Part shown: in pieces, positions 1 to 11,546 of the stretch
Numbering within the stretch: the first letter of the stretch is position 1
Layout: each line of letters begins with the position of its first letter
DNA from: Sepioteuthis lessoniana
Taxonomy: Eukaryota > Mollusca > Cephalopoda > Myopsida > Loliginidae
Assembly: GCA_963585895.1 (NCBI GenBank)
Contig: OY757917.1
Span: forward strand, 106,116,944 to 106,180,943
Direction of reading: 5' to 3'
Length of the DNA: 64,000 nucleotides
Program-made: the position numbers and the translations under genes
The notes under the pieces: generated by a model
Seen by the model: the letters and a program-made list of their open reading frames with translations, nothing else
What the model was told of the DNA's origin: nothing
The model's database searches: none

Positions 1-1186
1 AAGAGTACGGAACTGATGGATTGTTGAATTCTTTTTATTATTGTGGCTGGGTGGTTGGAGAATGTGTGTATATAAATTGGGCGTTATTGTTGGTGGGAGA
101 ATGGGTGGGACGTTTAATTCTTGGGCTTAAATGCTTCATCTAAAAGTTCTATTTCGTTTCGGTTGACTTTTATGCCCTGAGTTGAATTTTATCAGTCTGA
201 ACATTTTTCATGACCTGCTTTCTAATTTTATCAGTTTTAGGTTCATTCTAATGTCTATAGCACGTATGGAATATGAGTGAATTATCTTAATTGATGCCTC
301 CAAGATTCTGCATAATCGTTAAGGAATTCCTGGAGGACTTTTGCAGTTTTTTTTAATCTTTTCATTAATTTTTCAAACCGTCAACGCTAGCTCTTTATTT
401 ATTTATTGATCTTTTGAAAAATTGTTTTCATAATAACCGATGAAAATGCAGTTTTTTAAAACCCTTCTGTATCTGCTTGATTTCAAAACTAAATCCTTTT
501 CAGTGCTAAGTTTTCACAGTTCTAAATTTTTGTGAACCTCACCTTACTTTTCCATAAATATGCTAAAATTTTTCATATTGAATAATGAAGATTATTAGAA
601 TTTACAAGATTGATTGGAGATAAACTCGCTCTAAAAACAGTGTCCATACTAAGGGAGAAAAACAAAACTCGGGTAATCTTTATTTTTCAAAAACTTTTTG
701 TGCATCCGTACTTTAAAATTAAGGACATTTGTCTTCGGAAGGGACAAACTAAAATGGCCCCACCTCCTTTGCCATATACCTTTCCTCTATTATTTGCAAC
801 ATTAGCCTTTCCATTTGAGGCGGGTTTCTCCACCGTGGAGTCAAATTGGCTCCAGTAGTGCAGGAGGGTCAAATCCTCGAGCGTTTGGCAAATAAAAAGT
901 CCAAACGAAGCAGTTGGCTGCCAAACTAATCAAGGCGCACTGCGAAAAAGAAATGGTCCATTTTAGAAACGTTCTGATTAGTTCTGTTTTCTTTGCAGTA
1001 GTTTTGTAACATTTAGTCTTCTATCCGCTCGACCATAATCTTATAAACTCCTACAACCTTATCCGTTTAAATTCAATACATTTACAATTAATCTCACGAT
1101 AAAAGTTTAAAGTTTTACATTATAATATTTGTTCGTTTTTTTAATTAAAATGAACATATTTAAGTAAATTTTCTTGTGAGTGTTTT
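1..1186. other. AT-rich non-coding stretch
   Basis: No gene or recognised repeat seen. A short open frame near 610-858 has no codon or family signal I can defend. Confidence 0.6.
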
Positions 1187-1900
1187 CATCATCATCATCA
1201 TCATCATCAAGAAATGCTGACAACAAGGATTCCTTTGCTTTTTTCTCTGTCTCTCTCACTCTCTCTTTCTCACGCTAACCGTTCATATCGAATATCGCCC
1301 TTGGTAGGTCTTCTAGATAACATACAGTGTCTGCATAGAGCTGATGTATCTGTTTTTTTTTCTTTTTGTTCTGGCCGGCCAACACTGATATGTTGTCAGT
1401 TCGTCCTTGTTTCTCCAATTATGCCAGTCATGTCTCCATAGGATGGGAACTAAGTGGCTTTACAACTGTTTTTTCATGGGGTGATGCTTCCAAAATGTAT
1501 TGAAGTTATCATGCAGCCTCCTTGTATAGACCCTCATCCAGCTTATCTCCTAGAGTTTCATAACCATAAATTGATGCGGCCATAAAGTAATACCGACACA
1601 GCTATAGCTTAGAGGATTTCCTGTTATCAGAGAAACCAGAATCCCAAATGGTTGATTATCTATCAATAGCAGTTCATGATTTACCGATACGTATGTGGGA
1701 ATCTCTTTCAATAGATTAGATATTGCTACTAACATATTTGAAATGGTCTATTATTTTCAGAGGCCTGCTATTTAATGCGGAGATGGAGCCACCTTGAAAA
1801 ATGACCATAGACTTTGTTCTTCCTGAGTTCACATTCAAACGAATACCTAGTGCTGCTTGCTCCTTGTTAAATAAAAGAGTGGAGTTTTCAAATGGTCAAA
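1187..1900 (-). mobile_element. LINE-B (RTE-like) decayed 3' fragment
   Basis: Read on the minus strand, this aligns piece by piece with the C-terminal part of the LINE-B copy at 52.6-55.7 kb. Matched pieces include KEQAALGIRLNVN (against LERAAAGIGLYVN), LKIIDHFKYVSSN (against LKLVDKFTYLGSS), RHDWHNWRNKDEL (against RHAGHCWRSRDEL) and QIHQLYADTVCYLEDLP (against YIQQLCEDTGCCPEDLP). Stops and frame changes make it a fossil. The minus-strand 3' end is a (ATG)n tail, seen as (CAT)n at 1187-1208, as in the other LINE-B copies. It is 5'-truncated. Divergence is much higher than in the 52.6-kb copy, so it is an old insertion. Confidence 0.8.
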
Positions 1901-2044
1901 TTTGCTCTATAGGTCAAACACTTTATCTAAAAAATAATGAAACTGAATTTTTATGTGTGGATAGAAAAAAGACGTATATTTTTCTACATGGCAACATTGA
2001 TTTAAAAAATAACAACTTGTAAACAATGTAATTTCATAACCAAT

Positions 2045-2275
2045 CATTCTCACCATCAAACCCTACTTTTGTCGCATTTTCCATCCGTCGGTGAGACTTT
2101 TGATACGCTGGCCGTTTCCCCGGCAGAAAAATAAGACCTGACCACAAGTGCTGAGCTGAGTAAAGTACTAAACTGCATCTGCTGATAAGGGTTCAGTTCT
2201 GGAGTTCTGGAGACTATGGAAAACCTCTTGAATGCCATTACTTCCTGGTCTACTCTCCACCTAAGTTTTAACACC
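2045..2275 (+). mobile_element. Old AR-element head fragment
   Basis: This diverged block aligns with the GC-richer head of the AR family (compare 12172-12410 and the minus-strand head at 63.3-63.5 kb). The correspondence runs through the aggggtt/ccag segment and the gccatt segment. No array or 3' tail follows, so only the head survives. Call by similarity within this window only. Confidence 0.5.
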
Positions 2276-3014
2276 CGTTAAAGTCCATTTTGTGGTTTAA
2301 ATTGACGTGTTCAAAAATTATACGTATTCGACAGGATGGTTTCAAAAGAAAATAAATCATAAATTAGAGGAAAAATGTAAATATGAAGGAACAATAAACC
2401 AGATTTGTTAACATCTTGGCCTAAAATATTAGTAGACAGATTAACATGCTGCTGGAGTCAATCAATCAATCAATCTTTTTCTTCAGTTCATTAAGTAACC
2501 GGTTGATCAGAAAGATGTTCATATCTCATAGTTTCAATCTCATCTAAAAATGCCCTGTGCCACCAAGAAGTTCATGCGCTTCTTACAAGTTGATTATATA
2601 TTTCTGTCGAACTTTGACACAACCAAACACGCTTGAAATTATCTATTATTGTTCATCTAAACTGCAATTCTGAGATGCAAACTAAAGCTGAATGGTTTAT
2701 CACAAGTTTAAGGTCAACATTGTTTAGCTATCTTTTTAACCGGGATTGCCAACCTCAAAACATTACTTTCAATACCGAATTTGTGATACTTGGGAAGGAT
2801 TCACCAGTATTGAGATTTCAAATCCATATAATACGAGGATTCAGACTGCTGATATTCTTGACTATATTACATTAGTACTTGGACATTTTACTGAACAGTT
2901 TACCTTTCTGCATTTGCCCAAGATATTTAATAACTACTAGCTGAAGTATTCGCCTCACCTCGAATAAAATATCCCGACATAGTTGGTTATCGTTTTATTT
3001 TATTTCAGTGGGTG
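2276..3014. other. Non-coding stretch, nothing recognised
   Basis: It includes a short (CAAT)n run near 2458-2473. Overlapping short frames at 2633-2940 carry no recognisable domain. Confidence 0.5.
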
Positions 3015-3180
3015 GCGCCAAAGACATGAAACGCAGAAGACATTGAAAACAGAAGACATGAACACAGAAGACATGAAACACAGAAGAGATGTGACACAGT
3101 ACATGTCATACTCAAGGCATGTGAAACAGATAGCATGTCATACTTAACGCATATGCTGCAGAGGACATGTTTTCATTTAC
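3015..3180. repeat. Imperfect tandem repeats
   Basis: A 16-19-bp unit built around acacagaagacatga repeats about four to five times at 3020-3095. A second, longer unit of about 33 bp containing gcatgtcatact follows at about 3100-3180. Both are degenerate. Confidence 0.75.
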
Positions 3181-3694
3181 ATATTTTGTCCCAATTATTA
3201 GTCTTAATTAAATAACAATGCTATGCAATTACTTCGTAACAGTAATTAAAGTAAAATGATCATTCCTTGGATTCAATAAGTATGCATAGAAAATTTGTTT
3301 GCGCTCCATCAACAGAGGCTTCGTTTGCGTCACGTTTTTAGAAAATAAAATTAGCAACCCAATTTCAATCCTGAGCTCTGTTTAATAAATACTAGTGATT
3401 GAGTAATTGGTTTTATCGGCATATCAAAGTGGGGATATTTTATGCATAGAGGTAAGGGAATCACGTTCATCGTTGTTTTTGTTTTTTTGTGTAGTTGTTT
3501 CTGATGAGATTTTTTTTTTATATTCTAATTTTGTATCATTCAGTTGCACATGAATAAATCTAATTAACCCATTGGTAAGACTGTTACTACCAATCGGAGA
3601 CACAGGGAAGCTTTTAGTAATGGCAATAAAATTGTTCTCCACACTCCCCAGGCCACCAGAGCTGGAGCATTACTATCAGATGGCGGACACCTGT

Positions 3695-4175
3695 TGTATT
3701 GCCGTCATACAAATATAAGCAGAAACATAATCAAACATAATTTACGACTTCAATGAACGAACGAAACACACTTCTTTATAAAATAATTCATCTCTCACAC
3801 TTTATTCTGGAAAGGGTTGATGTTTCTGCGGTGTGTGAGAGATGGGTGGAGAGACATGTACTAAGAGAGAGGACTTCTTCCCCTATCTTCTTCCAGGAGT
3901 CAGGGGGTGCCAACGCTTGCACCCCCTTGCAAGCTCGTCAGAGACGCCTTTAATCGGCTACGTGTTCTTCGCTCGACTGCGATTCTCTGCACTCTGTTTA
4001 ATCTGACTGCGTGGTTCTCATCACGTGATCCCCTCCCGGTTACACACCTGTTCGACCTGAGTGCTCTGACGTGCAGTCATCTTCCTGTTTACGAATAAAA
4101 AATGTGGCAGCTTACTAAAGCACACGGAGTCACTAGGAACGAACCGAAAATCCATGTCATATGTTATATAATACA
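3695..4175 (-). mobile_element. LTR, minus orientation
   Basis: The block is GC-richer and bounded by TGTATT and AATACA, a 6-bp terminal inverted repeat typical of LTRs. On the minus strand an AATAAAG polyadenylation signal lies before a T-rich 3' part (TTATAAAGAAG), resembling the LTRs at 13-21 kb. Just beyond the minus-strand 3' end is AGGTGTCCGCC, which could be a decayed tRNA primer-binding site, so this may be a 5' LTR with internal sequence to the left. No 5-bp target duplication was found and no gag or pol is visible next to it. Confidence 0.6.
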
Positions 4176-4810
4176 TCCCCTTTAGGGGAACCTTACTTTT
4201 CTGCACGGTAAAGTCTTCGTAATCTAATACTCGCTAATAGGGTGAACATAGAGTTGCATACAAACATAATGAAAAATATAGGACAAGGACTGTCTGATAT
4301 AAAACCTACGACCCAAGGAAATCACTGTCACCGTCCCCGCTTGCTAGGCCATGACAGATGTGCTACGGGTGTCAAAGGTGGAGTCAATACTGCGCACAAT
4401 GCACTCCACCTAAAACTTCATTGAACAGGCTGAAAGGACAAGTCCGCAACGCCACCAACACTTCTAACCCCTGTAGCGATGGGAAAGGGGCGAAACCACA
4501 GGTGAAAGATGTCACTGGAGGTCGCAGTTCTAATCCTGCATGCAGGCAATTCAGAATATCAGTCGTCTGATGTTGACCTGAGACGACAGCATCACCTGGC
4601 AGCACCATGGAAGACCAAACAGCCCTCTTTAGGATACCACTGTTTGCTCCACAAGGAGAGGAGACGAGAAAAGGTGACCAAACCAAAGTCCGCCTCTCAT
4701 CCTTCAGTTATCTTGCCGCGTTCAATGGGTATCTTCTCAAGTGATCTCAAAGCATTAAAACAAGGAAAGTAAGCAGTCACCTACAAGTGTGCAAAAATAC
4801 TGAAAGTCAC

Positions 4811-5860
4811 ATTCTGAAATGTCAGAATCATGCTTGATAGTATTTACCCAACCCCTCCTCTCGGGCAGGATATTACACAAGGTCAATTTTTAAGCGGAGT
4901 TTAACGGGTTTAAATTCAGAGTTTTCCTTCTCCTAGACTAGTTGCCTAACCAAGGCTGAAGAACCTAGTCTGTCCTACTATTTACCCATAGCTGGAGGGA
5001 GAATAAATGGATTCATACCTTTCCCAAGGGTATTAGTGCTATGTGAAATGCAATCAGTCAGAACCATGCTTAATGAAGCTCACAGCAACTGACCTGAATG
5101 TCGCTCAGCTCTGATTGCACATGAATTGTCCAGGTTTAATCTCGACATTGCTGACCTTAGCGAAATCAATAACCTATAACAAAGTGGCGCCTTTCAAGCG
5201 ACAGTCTCATGGTCAGCACCTCCATCCTCGCCAGGCTGGAAAATCTGGCAACTAGTCATTCCGACCATCTGATATCCATGCACCTTCATCTGAAAAATCA
5301 GCGGTATGCCACGCTTTTCGGTATGTACGCACCAACTCTTTGCGCGGAAGCTGTAGAAAAAGACATGTTCTACTAGGAGCTCTGAAGCCGTATCCAAAAC
5401 ACCTCTGCAAACGAGAAAGTTATAATCCTTGGTTATTTCACTACTAGAGTGTGTCAAGATGCAGATTCTTGGAAAATAGTACTCGGCAGATACGGTGTTA
5501 GTTACTACAAAGACAACTGGCACTAGCAGCTGGAGCTTTGCACTGAGCAGCAACTTGTCATCACCAACACCATTTTCCAGCAAAAGGTCAGACTTAACAC
5601 AGGCTGGATGCATCCTGCGTCCAGCATTTGCAGCTCACTGACTACGTCCTTGTGCACAAGCGTGACCTCAAGGATGTCATTCACACCAAAATGATGTCTA
5701 GGGTGGAATGCCACTCTGACCATTACCTAGTGCGCTGCAAACTTAGGTTGCACTTTAAACCTAAACCAAGAAAGGTAGGACTTCCTAAGAAAAAGTTCAA
5801 TCTGAACAAACTTCAGTTAGCTGAAGAGAAAGCTGGCTTTCTGGCAGGTTTACAAGCTTG
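4811..5860 (+). pseudogene. LINE-A endonuclease domain, broken by a SINE
   Basis: Conceptual translation across frames gives the start NVRIMLD, then (after the SINE) ALIAHELSRFNLDIADLSE, FGMYAPTL, KVIILGYF (equivalent of the usual xxxGDFN with D changed to Y), QDADSW and GRYGVSYYKDN. These are the ordered landmarks of an APE-type endonuclease that nicks target DNA for target-primed reverse transcription. Key acidic residues and frames are lost. The SINE insertion falls in the first conserved motif of the domain. Confidence 0.85.
4841..5058 (-). mobile_element. SINE-1, 5'-truncated, inserted in LINE-A
   Basis: This minus-strand SINE-1 body and tail match 10135-10430 and 44893-45167. The tRNA-like head is absent, so it was truncated on insertion. 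It is flanked by an imperfect target duplication: cagaatcatgcttgat at 4823-4838 and cagaaccatgcttaat at 5059-5074, 14 of 16 identical. It interrupts the LINE-A endonuclease coding region and is therefore younger than LINE-A. Confidence 0.92.
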
Positions 5861-6409
5861 AAAATAGAAACTGCCCAGAAGACACTTCTCCTGAAACATT
5901 TTAAGACCAACTGAAGAGTGCCATCCTGCATACATCTAAAGAGGTTCTATGGTTTACCACCAAGAAGAACAAATACTGGTTCGACAAGAACAATCAGGAG
6001 ATTCAGTAACTGCTTTCGAAGAAGAGATCATCCTACCAATCCCATCTGGCTCAGCCGCCATGTCTTGTTAGGATGTCTGCCTTTCGTGTCATTTGCAGCA
6101 TCCTTCAGTGCTAACTTCGAGAAATCCAAAATGAGCCGCGGACCAATCTCAGAAAGAAAACTTAGCAATACTCAGACCTAGGTGACTATAGAGTCTTCTA
6201 CAAAGCCCTCAAGACAGTGTATAGCCCGACTCACCGGGTTCAGAGTCCCTTACGCTGTGCGGATGGGCAAGTGCTTTTTATAGACAAAGCCTCCATTATT
6301 GTTGATCTGAGCATTTCCATTCCCTCTTTAGCACTGATCGTATCGTCGAGGATATAGCAGTTCTCCGAATTCACCAGCAACCATTCAAACCAGAATTGGA
6401 TGAACTACA

Positions 6410-7800
6410 CTCTGTGAAAGACATTACCAAAGTCATAGAGCAGTTCAAGAATGGCAATGCAGCGGGAGTCAACAGAATTCAACCAGAGCTCTGGAAATAA
6501 TGAGAACCAGCGTTACAAAGTAAGCTCCATGAAGTCATTGTCTGTTGTTGGGAGCAGAACAACTTCCAAGTGATCTCTGTGGTACGGTGATCGTCACGAT
6601 GTACAAAAACAAGGGAGAAAGATCATATTGTTCCAACTATCGGGGGATATCTCTGCACTCCACCACAGGAAAAATCCTTACTCGTGTTCTCCGAAACAGA
6701 TTGGTGCCCAACATCGCTGAACATCATCTACCAGAAACTCAGTTTGGGTTCAGAGCCAACAGGGTCACCACAGACATGATATTCGTCCTCAGACGACTCC
6801 AAGAGAAATTCAGGGAGCAGAACGAACAAATGTCTGTACGTTGTGTTCGTGGACCTGACCAAAACATTTGCTTCAATGAGGGACTATGGTTGATCATGGA
6901 GCGCTTAGGCTGCCTACCAAATTTCCTTTGAATGGTTATCGAACTGCAAAATACCCAGTGCGACCGTGTTAGGTTAATCAGCGATCTCTCTGGATCCTTT
7001 CACATCGTCAACGGCGTGAAATAGGGTGGTATTCTGGTACAGAATCTGTTCAGCTTGTTTTTTTCGCGTGATGCTTAAACAGATTATTGAAGACCTTGAT
7101 GATGATGGTGCTGTATATATCTCTTAGCGTCTTGAGGGCAGTCTGTTCAATCTCAGGAGACTACATGCCTGCATAAAAAACACTTGAGCAGCTGTTCCGT
7201 GACCTACTCTTCGCTGACAACGCTGCCCTTGTTGCCCAGACCGAATGAGCCCTGCAGCACCTAATTTCCTGCTTTGTAGACGCTGCTTAGGTCTTCGAAG
7301 TTGAGGTCATCTTGAAGAAGACTACACCCCAAGAAAAGTACCACCCTCTCCGCATCATGATTGGTGAAACTGAGCAGAAAGCAGTTCACCAGTTCACTTA
7401 TCTGGGTTGTTCCATCACATCAGGCACTAAGTTGGGGAAGTAGACACCAGGCTGGCTAAAGCAAACAGAGTCAACAAAAGAGTATGGAACAACAAGCATC
7501 TAAAGAAGATCAGCGTCTATCGAGCCGTCATACTCACCACCCTGCCTTACGGCCCTGAGTAATGAGTAACCTACCACTACCTTCTATGTGTCCTTGAGCG
7601 TTTCCATCAGCGCTGTGTCCGCACCATCCTCAACATTCACTGGACTAACTATGTCTCCAATGTTGAGGTCCTTGATCAGGCCGAAATCACGAGCATAAAG
7701 GCTATGTTGCTGAAGTCACAGATACCATGGGCAGGATATGTCTCCAGAATCGTCGAGGAGCTTCACCTGGCAAAGATAGCCCTGTATGGTGAACTCTCCT
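6410..7800 (+). pseudogene. LINE-A reverse transcriptase domain, degenerate
   Basis: The longest open piece is 6545-6931. Landmarks are LPSDLCGTVIVTMYKNKGE, CSNYRGISL, LPETQFGFRANRVTTDM, GLWLIMERLGC, FHIVNGVK followed by a stop, and LLFADNAALVAQTE. The catalytic box, normally (F/Y)ADD, reads FADN here, so one of the two adjacent catalytic aspartates is replaced. Several stops and frame changes follow. Downstream fragments match the usual thumb region (TYLGC-like and YGP-like segments). Confidence 0.88.
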
Positions 7801-7979
7801 CTGGTTACAAGGACAGAAGGGCACAAAAGAAACGTTTTAAAGACTGCCACTAGAAGACCCTCTATATCTGCCACATTGAACACCACCCAACTGGTCGTCT
7901 TCACCTTTGAGGACTCCCGCAGGGCCAACCTCAAGGAGAAACTCTACAGGAGGAAGATCCAGGGAGCCACAGCAGCCAT

Positions 7980-8060
7980 ACCAGGCCAGACCTTTAACTG
8001 CAGTCGCTGCGGCCGGACTTGCCGGTCCCGCATTGGCCTAGTCAGCATGCCTGTAGTCGA
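7980..8060 (+). pseudogene. LINE-A C-terminal zinc-finger remnant
   Basis: The frame reads FNCSRCGRTCRSRIGLVSM. The C-x2-C pair is kept, but the first expected histidine after GLVS is replaced by methionine. A C-terminal C2H2-like finger is a feature of this LINE type as I know it. The broken ligand set agrees with a dead copy. Confidence 0.75.
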
Positions 8061-8154
8061 CGTGTACAGCCTACTTTATAAATCTTCGTTCGCAAAGTCT
8101 AACGAAGACAAGGAAGAAAAAATATATTGTCATCCATAAACGATTCGTTATATC

Positions 8155-8275
8155 ACAAATCTTCAGGGTGGCTGGACACACGACATAATTCAAGCTAGGA
8201 TCGAAACACGTCTAATTTTATGTCAGTCAGATATCTTACCCCGAAGCTATCGTCCCATTCACCATTATCGAAGGA
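8155..8275 (-). mobile_element. tRNA-like SINE fragment (fourth family)
   Basis: It resembles 19250-19345. Both contain a minus-strand sequence with a ttcgaatcc-like box B and a downstream aagct-type segment. Only the head region is recognisable. Confidence 0.4.
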
Positions 8276-8309
8276 ATTTTATGCACATATTTATTTGTAT
8301 ATGAACTTA

Positions 8310-8331
8310 TATATATATATATATATATATG
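8310..8331. repeat. (TA)n microsatellite
   Basis: Perfect AT dinucleotide run. Confidence 0.95.
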
Positions 8332-8439
8332 GTACGAATGACTTTTTCAGAATGTGAATTATTCAAGTTCCTACGGAAAATATTCTTTCGTGGAGAATTG
8401 CAAAGTGTTTTCGAAAATATATTTATTTCTCCTACCAGT

Positions 8440-8695
8440 TATTTTAGTATTACTAGTCTTGGCCAATGGTCCGGGAGACCTGGGTTCAATCTCAGGTCAG
8501 GTCATACCAACAACTTTAAAAATTGTACTTGATACCACCTTGCTTAATACTTGGTTATAAAGGTGCGTATTGAGGGCAAAGTGGAGCAATCCAGGGAAAG
8601 GAGTAGCGCCCTCCCCAGCACCTCGGGATAGTAGCTAATGAAAAGGGAGCCTTCTGGTCACCCTCGACTATGGTCGCAAACTTTACTTAATACAC
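8440..8695 (+). mobile_element. SINE-3 copy
   Basis: A tRNA-related head ends with a box-B-like gggttcaatctc. The body contains cataccaa, gaaaggagtagcgccctc and gggagccttctggtcaccc, and the end reads ctatggtcgcaaactttact. It matches copies at 21.0-22.0 kb (minus), 34531-34785 and 58290-58565. The 5' head is partly lost here. Confidence 0.88.
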
Positions 8696-8699
8696 GGTG

Positions 8700-10130
8700 T
8701 ATGCTAGTGGGTCCAGAAATAATTTGACCTCAACATGAAGCAAATATATTAACCGATTCCAAGAGTAGTCAGAAACAGGGATTTTAGCTTTTCCTCTCTT
8801 AAAAGCAACAAAATATGTGAGGATTTGACGAACCTTAAGAGCACTCTGGTTTATTTAAATTGGTTCTCCGGCCTCGAAATACAGACAGATTCCAGAGTTA
8901 AAATGCTAAGACAGTTTTCGAAGTATATTTTGGTTAAAACGGGCATAATGAAATACAGTAGAAGCTTGTTAAGAAAACTCATAAAAGATCCCGAATTTTA
9001 GTCCAATAACTTGGTACATACATTAACTCGCACCCCCCAGAAGCACTGGTAAGTCACTTTTATGATAAAATCAGCATTGGAAGAAATCAGTCAAATTGGG
9101 TTGGAAGAGTTGTTGGAAGCGAATAAATAAATAAATATATAGATCTAAAATTAAATTAAAAAAGAAAAAGAAAAGAAAACTATTAAATTTACAGAAACTC
9201 CCAGAGGTTCCTAACAGGAAAAGGAGATGACGCATGCGTAAAAGAAAAAAGGTATTCCTATTGACAAAGGGGACCAGGCATTCTTCCTCTTTCCGGTAGT
9301 GCTCGTCGAACCAGCAATACCATTTTTTTAGTTTGGTGTTTGGCCACCACGCATACGTCTTTGGACGTAGCGTTGGTTAGTCCCTTTCACTCAGTAGCAG
9401 CTCTCTCTCGGTCAACATTACGCTGAAATATACAAGACCCACAACTGAACTATAAACTAACCCTTACCGGATTTTGACAAAACTTCCAAAAGTAAACTAA
9501 CCCTTATGGAAGCCCGAAATACCAAAAGCAGACACCTACATACATGAAACGATTAACGTATTTTTGACATCTTTACTGGGGGATTCAACCATTTCAATGT
9601 ATTCAAGAAAAACTCCCTCATCCACGGAATGGTTGTTGAACCCAGTAAATAAAGGAAAGTATAAAAGAAACGTCTTCGTCTCTTATCTGTTGCTGTCTTT
9701 TCTTTCGTATAATTCTTTTTGGGACTTTCTAAGGCAACGTGGGCGTAAAATAATATAACCAAAATAAGGAGTCAGATATTCAAACGGCAACACAGCCTTG
9801 CCCATTGCCCAGGACCGTCAGTCATAAACCCCAAAGAGTAAAAAAACGATCAAATGATTGAAAAAAAAGTTAGTTGATCACAGAAAAAAAATGATATTAA
9901 TAGATTATATGAGAAAAATCCAAAAGACATGTGAACAATCATGTGAACAATCAAAGGAAAGAATAAAAAGACATTAAAAACATATTTAAAAATAGAAAAT
10001 GATAAGATAAATGCGTACCTATAAGCATGTAGATACATAGACTGCGTGGCAGACATTTTTATGAGAATATCTTATAGAAATATATTGTTTAAATTAAGCA
10101 ATGTAACTCAGTCAGAACTTTATAAAATAT
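8700..10130. other. Non-coding stretch, nothing recognised
   Basis: AT-rich, with A-rich patches near 9120-9180 and 9840-9900. No family similarity seen within the window. Confidence 0.5.
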
Positions 10131-10134
10131 ATGG

Positions 10135-10430
10135 TGGAGGTGCCCGTGGTGTAATTGTTATCGTCGCAGGAATTGGACACGGCGACTCGAGTTCAAATCC
10201 TGGACGAGACTGATTGCATTTCACATAGCACTAATACCCTTGGGAAAGGTATGAATCCAATTATTCTCCCTCCAGCTATGGGTAAATAGTAGAACAGATT
10301 AGGTTCTTCAGCCTTGGTGAGGCAACTAGTCTATGAGAAGGAAAACTCTGAATTCAAACATGTTAAACTCTGCTTAAAAATTGACCTTGTGTCATATCCT
10401 GCCCGAGCGGAGGGGTTGGGTAAATATGAC
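10135..10430 (+). mobile_element. SINE-1, full length
   Basis: The head carries a tRNA-like internal promoter (box A like gtggtgtaattgttat, box B like gagttcaaatcc). The core has acccttgggaaaggtatgaa and ctccagctatgggtaaata. The tail runs ctagtctatgagaagg ... cctgcccgagcgg and ends gggtaaata. Flanks aaaatatatgg (10124-10134) and aaattatatgg (10431-10441) look like an 11-bp target duplication with one mismatch. RNA polymerase III transcription is the family expectation, not shown here. Confidence 0.93.
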
Positions 10431-10441
10431 AAATTATATGG

Positions 10442-10676
10442 TTGGTTGGTTTGTTATATGGCATATCAACCTTTGAATGTTATTTAATGTCAAAGCCATT
10501 CACCTGGAAGAACAGTAGGGGTACTATTTAACCCATAGGTGGGAGGATTAGGGGGTTCATACCTTTCCCAAGGGTATTTGCCCAAAAGTGAACGTAATAG
10601 CGCGACTGGAGTACGAAATCGCTTACAACGATTCCGGAGTTCGTCGCTTTAACCATCACACCACGAGGACACCCCC
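10442..10676 (-). mobile_element. SINE-2, full length
   Basis: On the minus strand the tRNA-like head (ctcgtggtgtgatggtta) is followed by the same central core as SINE-1 and then by a different 3' part. That part ends in a hairpin tail of about 45 nt and an (AACC)-type repeat, seen on the plus strand as ggttggttggtttg at the left edge. It abuts the SINE-1 copy directly. Confidence 0.92.
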
Positions 10677-11094
10677 TTTATAAGATATATCTTTGGCTGT
10701 TTGATCATTTCACGTTCAACTTGAACCACCATCCAAAAAAAGTTTGAGTCATATTTTGAGAATAAAAGAAATAAAATACTTTAAACAATTTTTCAAAAGA
10801 ATTTAAGAATGTATCGATTGAATTCCATTCATCAGTCTTAATAAGCAAATTTATGGTAAAAACAAAGCAAAAAAAAAAAAAAAGTTACATTTGCTAGTAT
10901 TGAAATGACTTTAAAGATATGTCATCTTGGTTGGAATAAGTGATGGTGCTCTTAAACGAAAATCTATGTAAATTCATGAAGTAAAGAAATAGACGTATAT
11001 AACTGCTGGCAGACAGATCGATACATAGACATAATATAATCTATTAAATGTTAAAAACTAAAGCAATCGGCAAAATAGATATTTAGGCAACATA

Positions 11095-11335
11095 TTCACC
11101 ATGTTCAAGGTCTGGTGCAAGGAAATTTTTTATGCTACTTTTGAGTGTTCCTTCTCCTAGACTGGTTATCTATCAAGGCAAAGAACTGAATTGCCTAGCT
11201 ATTAATTTGTAAATGCAGGGGTGAAGAGATGGATACAAGTCCTCCTAAGTTCATTAGCGGAGAGGTAAACGGTCTCGTCCAGGATTTGACCTCAGTTCAC
11301 TGATTCCATTTTCCATAGACGATAAACTTTACCTT
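11095..11335 (-). mobile_element. Old SINE-1-like copy
   Basis: Diverged minus-strand match to SINE-1: ccttctcctagactggtta, then a core trace, then cgtccaggatttgacctcag (box B region) and acgataaac (box A region). No target duplication found. Confidence 0.7.
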
Positions 11336-11454
11336 AAGGGTGACTCAATCGGGTATCTCTATTCCTTCAACCCGGGATTCAATCCACCCGCTGAAAATTG
11401 ACGTTTCAATCAGAAACGCATTATTCTTGTCATTCATCATCAGCCACCTGAGAT

Positions 11455-11489
11455 ATATGTATATATATATATATAAATTTCACTAACAG

Positions 11490-11527
<38 letters not shown>

Positions 11528-11546
11528 CATATATATATATATATAG
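11455..11546. repeat. (TA)n-(AC)n-(TA)n microsatellite cluster
   Basis: AT run, then an (AC) run at about 11494-11525, then a second AT run. Confidence 0.95.

Larger units (their letters stand above)
4240..8140 (+). mobile_element. LINE-A non-LTR retrotransposon fossil
   Basis: An almost complete but heavily mutated non-LTR element. In order it shows a probable 5' leader (4240-4800), an AP-endonuclease region (4811-5860), a linker, a reverse transcriptase (about 6410-7450), a C-terminal region, and a zinc-finger-like end (about 7980-8060). Stop codons and frame changes occur throughout, so it cannot encode protein. A SINE splits it at 4841-5058. The 3' end is A-rich (near 8110-8125) with no clear polyA tail. 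The clade is not assigned: the EN+RT+zinc-finger order fits several EN-bearing clades. Confidence 0.9.

Noticed and set aside
610-858. 82-codon frame containing FPFEAGFSTV, which recalls the hAT transposase C-terminus
   Set aside because: The match stops after a few residues, the expected LLTKxRNRL-type continuation is absent, and the frame ends at once.
1801-2022. 73-codon frame on the plus strand
   Set aside because: It overlaps the minus-strand LINE-B fossil (LNVNSGRTKSMVIF segment) and is antisense to it.
4384-4686. 100-codon minus-strand frame and overlapping plus-strand frames
   Set aside because: They lie in the presumed LINE-A leader; no domain and no conserved frame.
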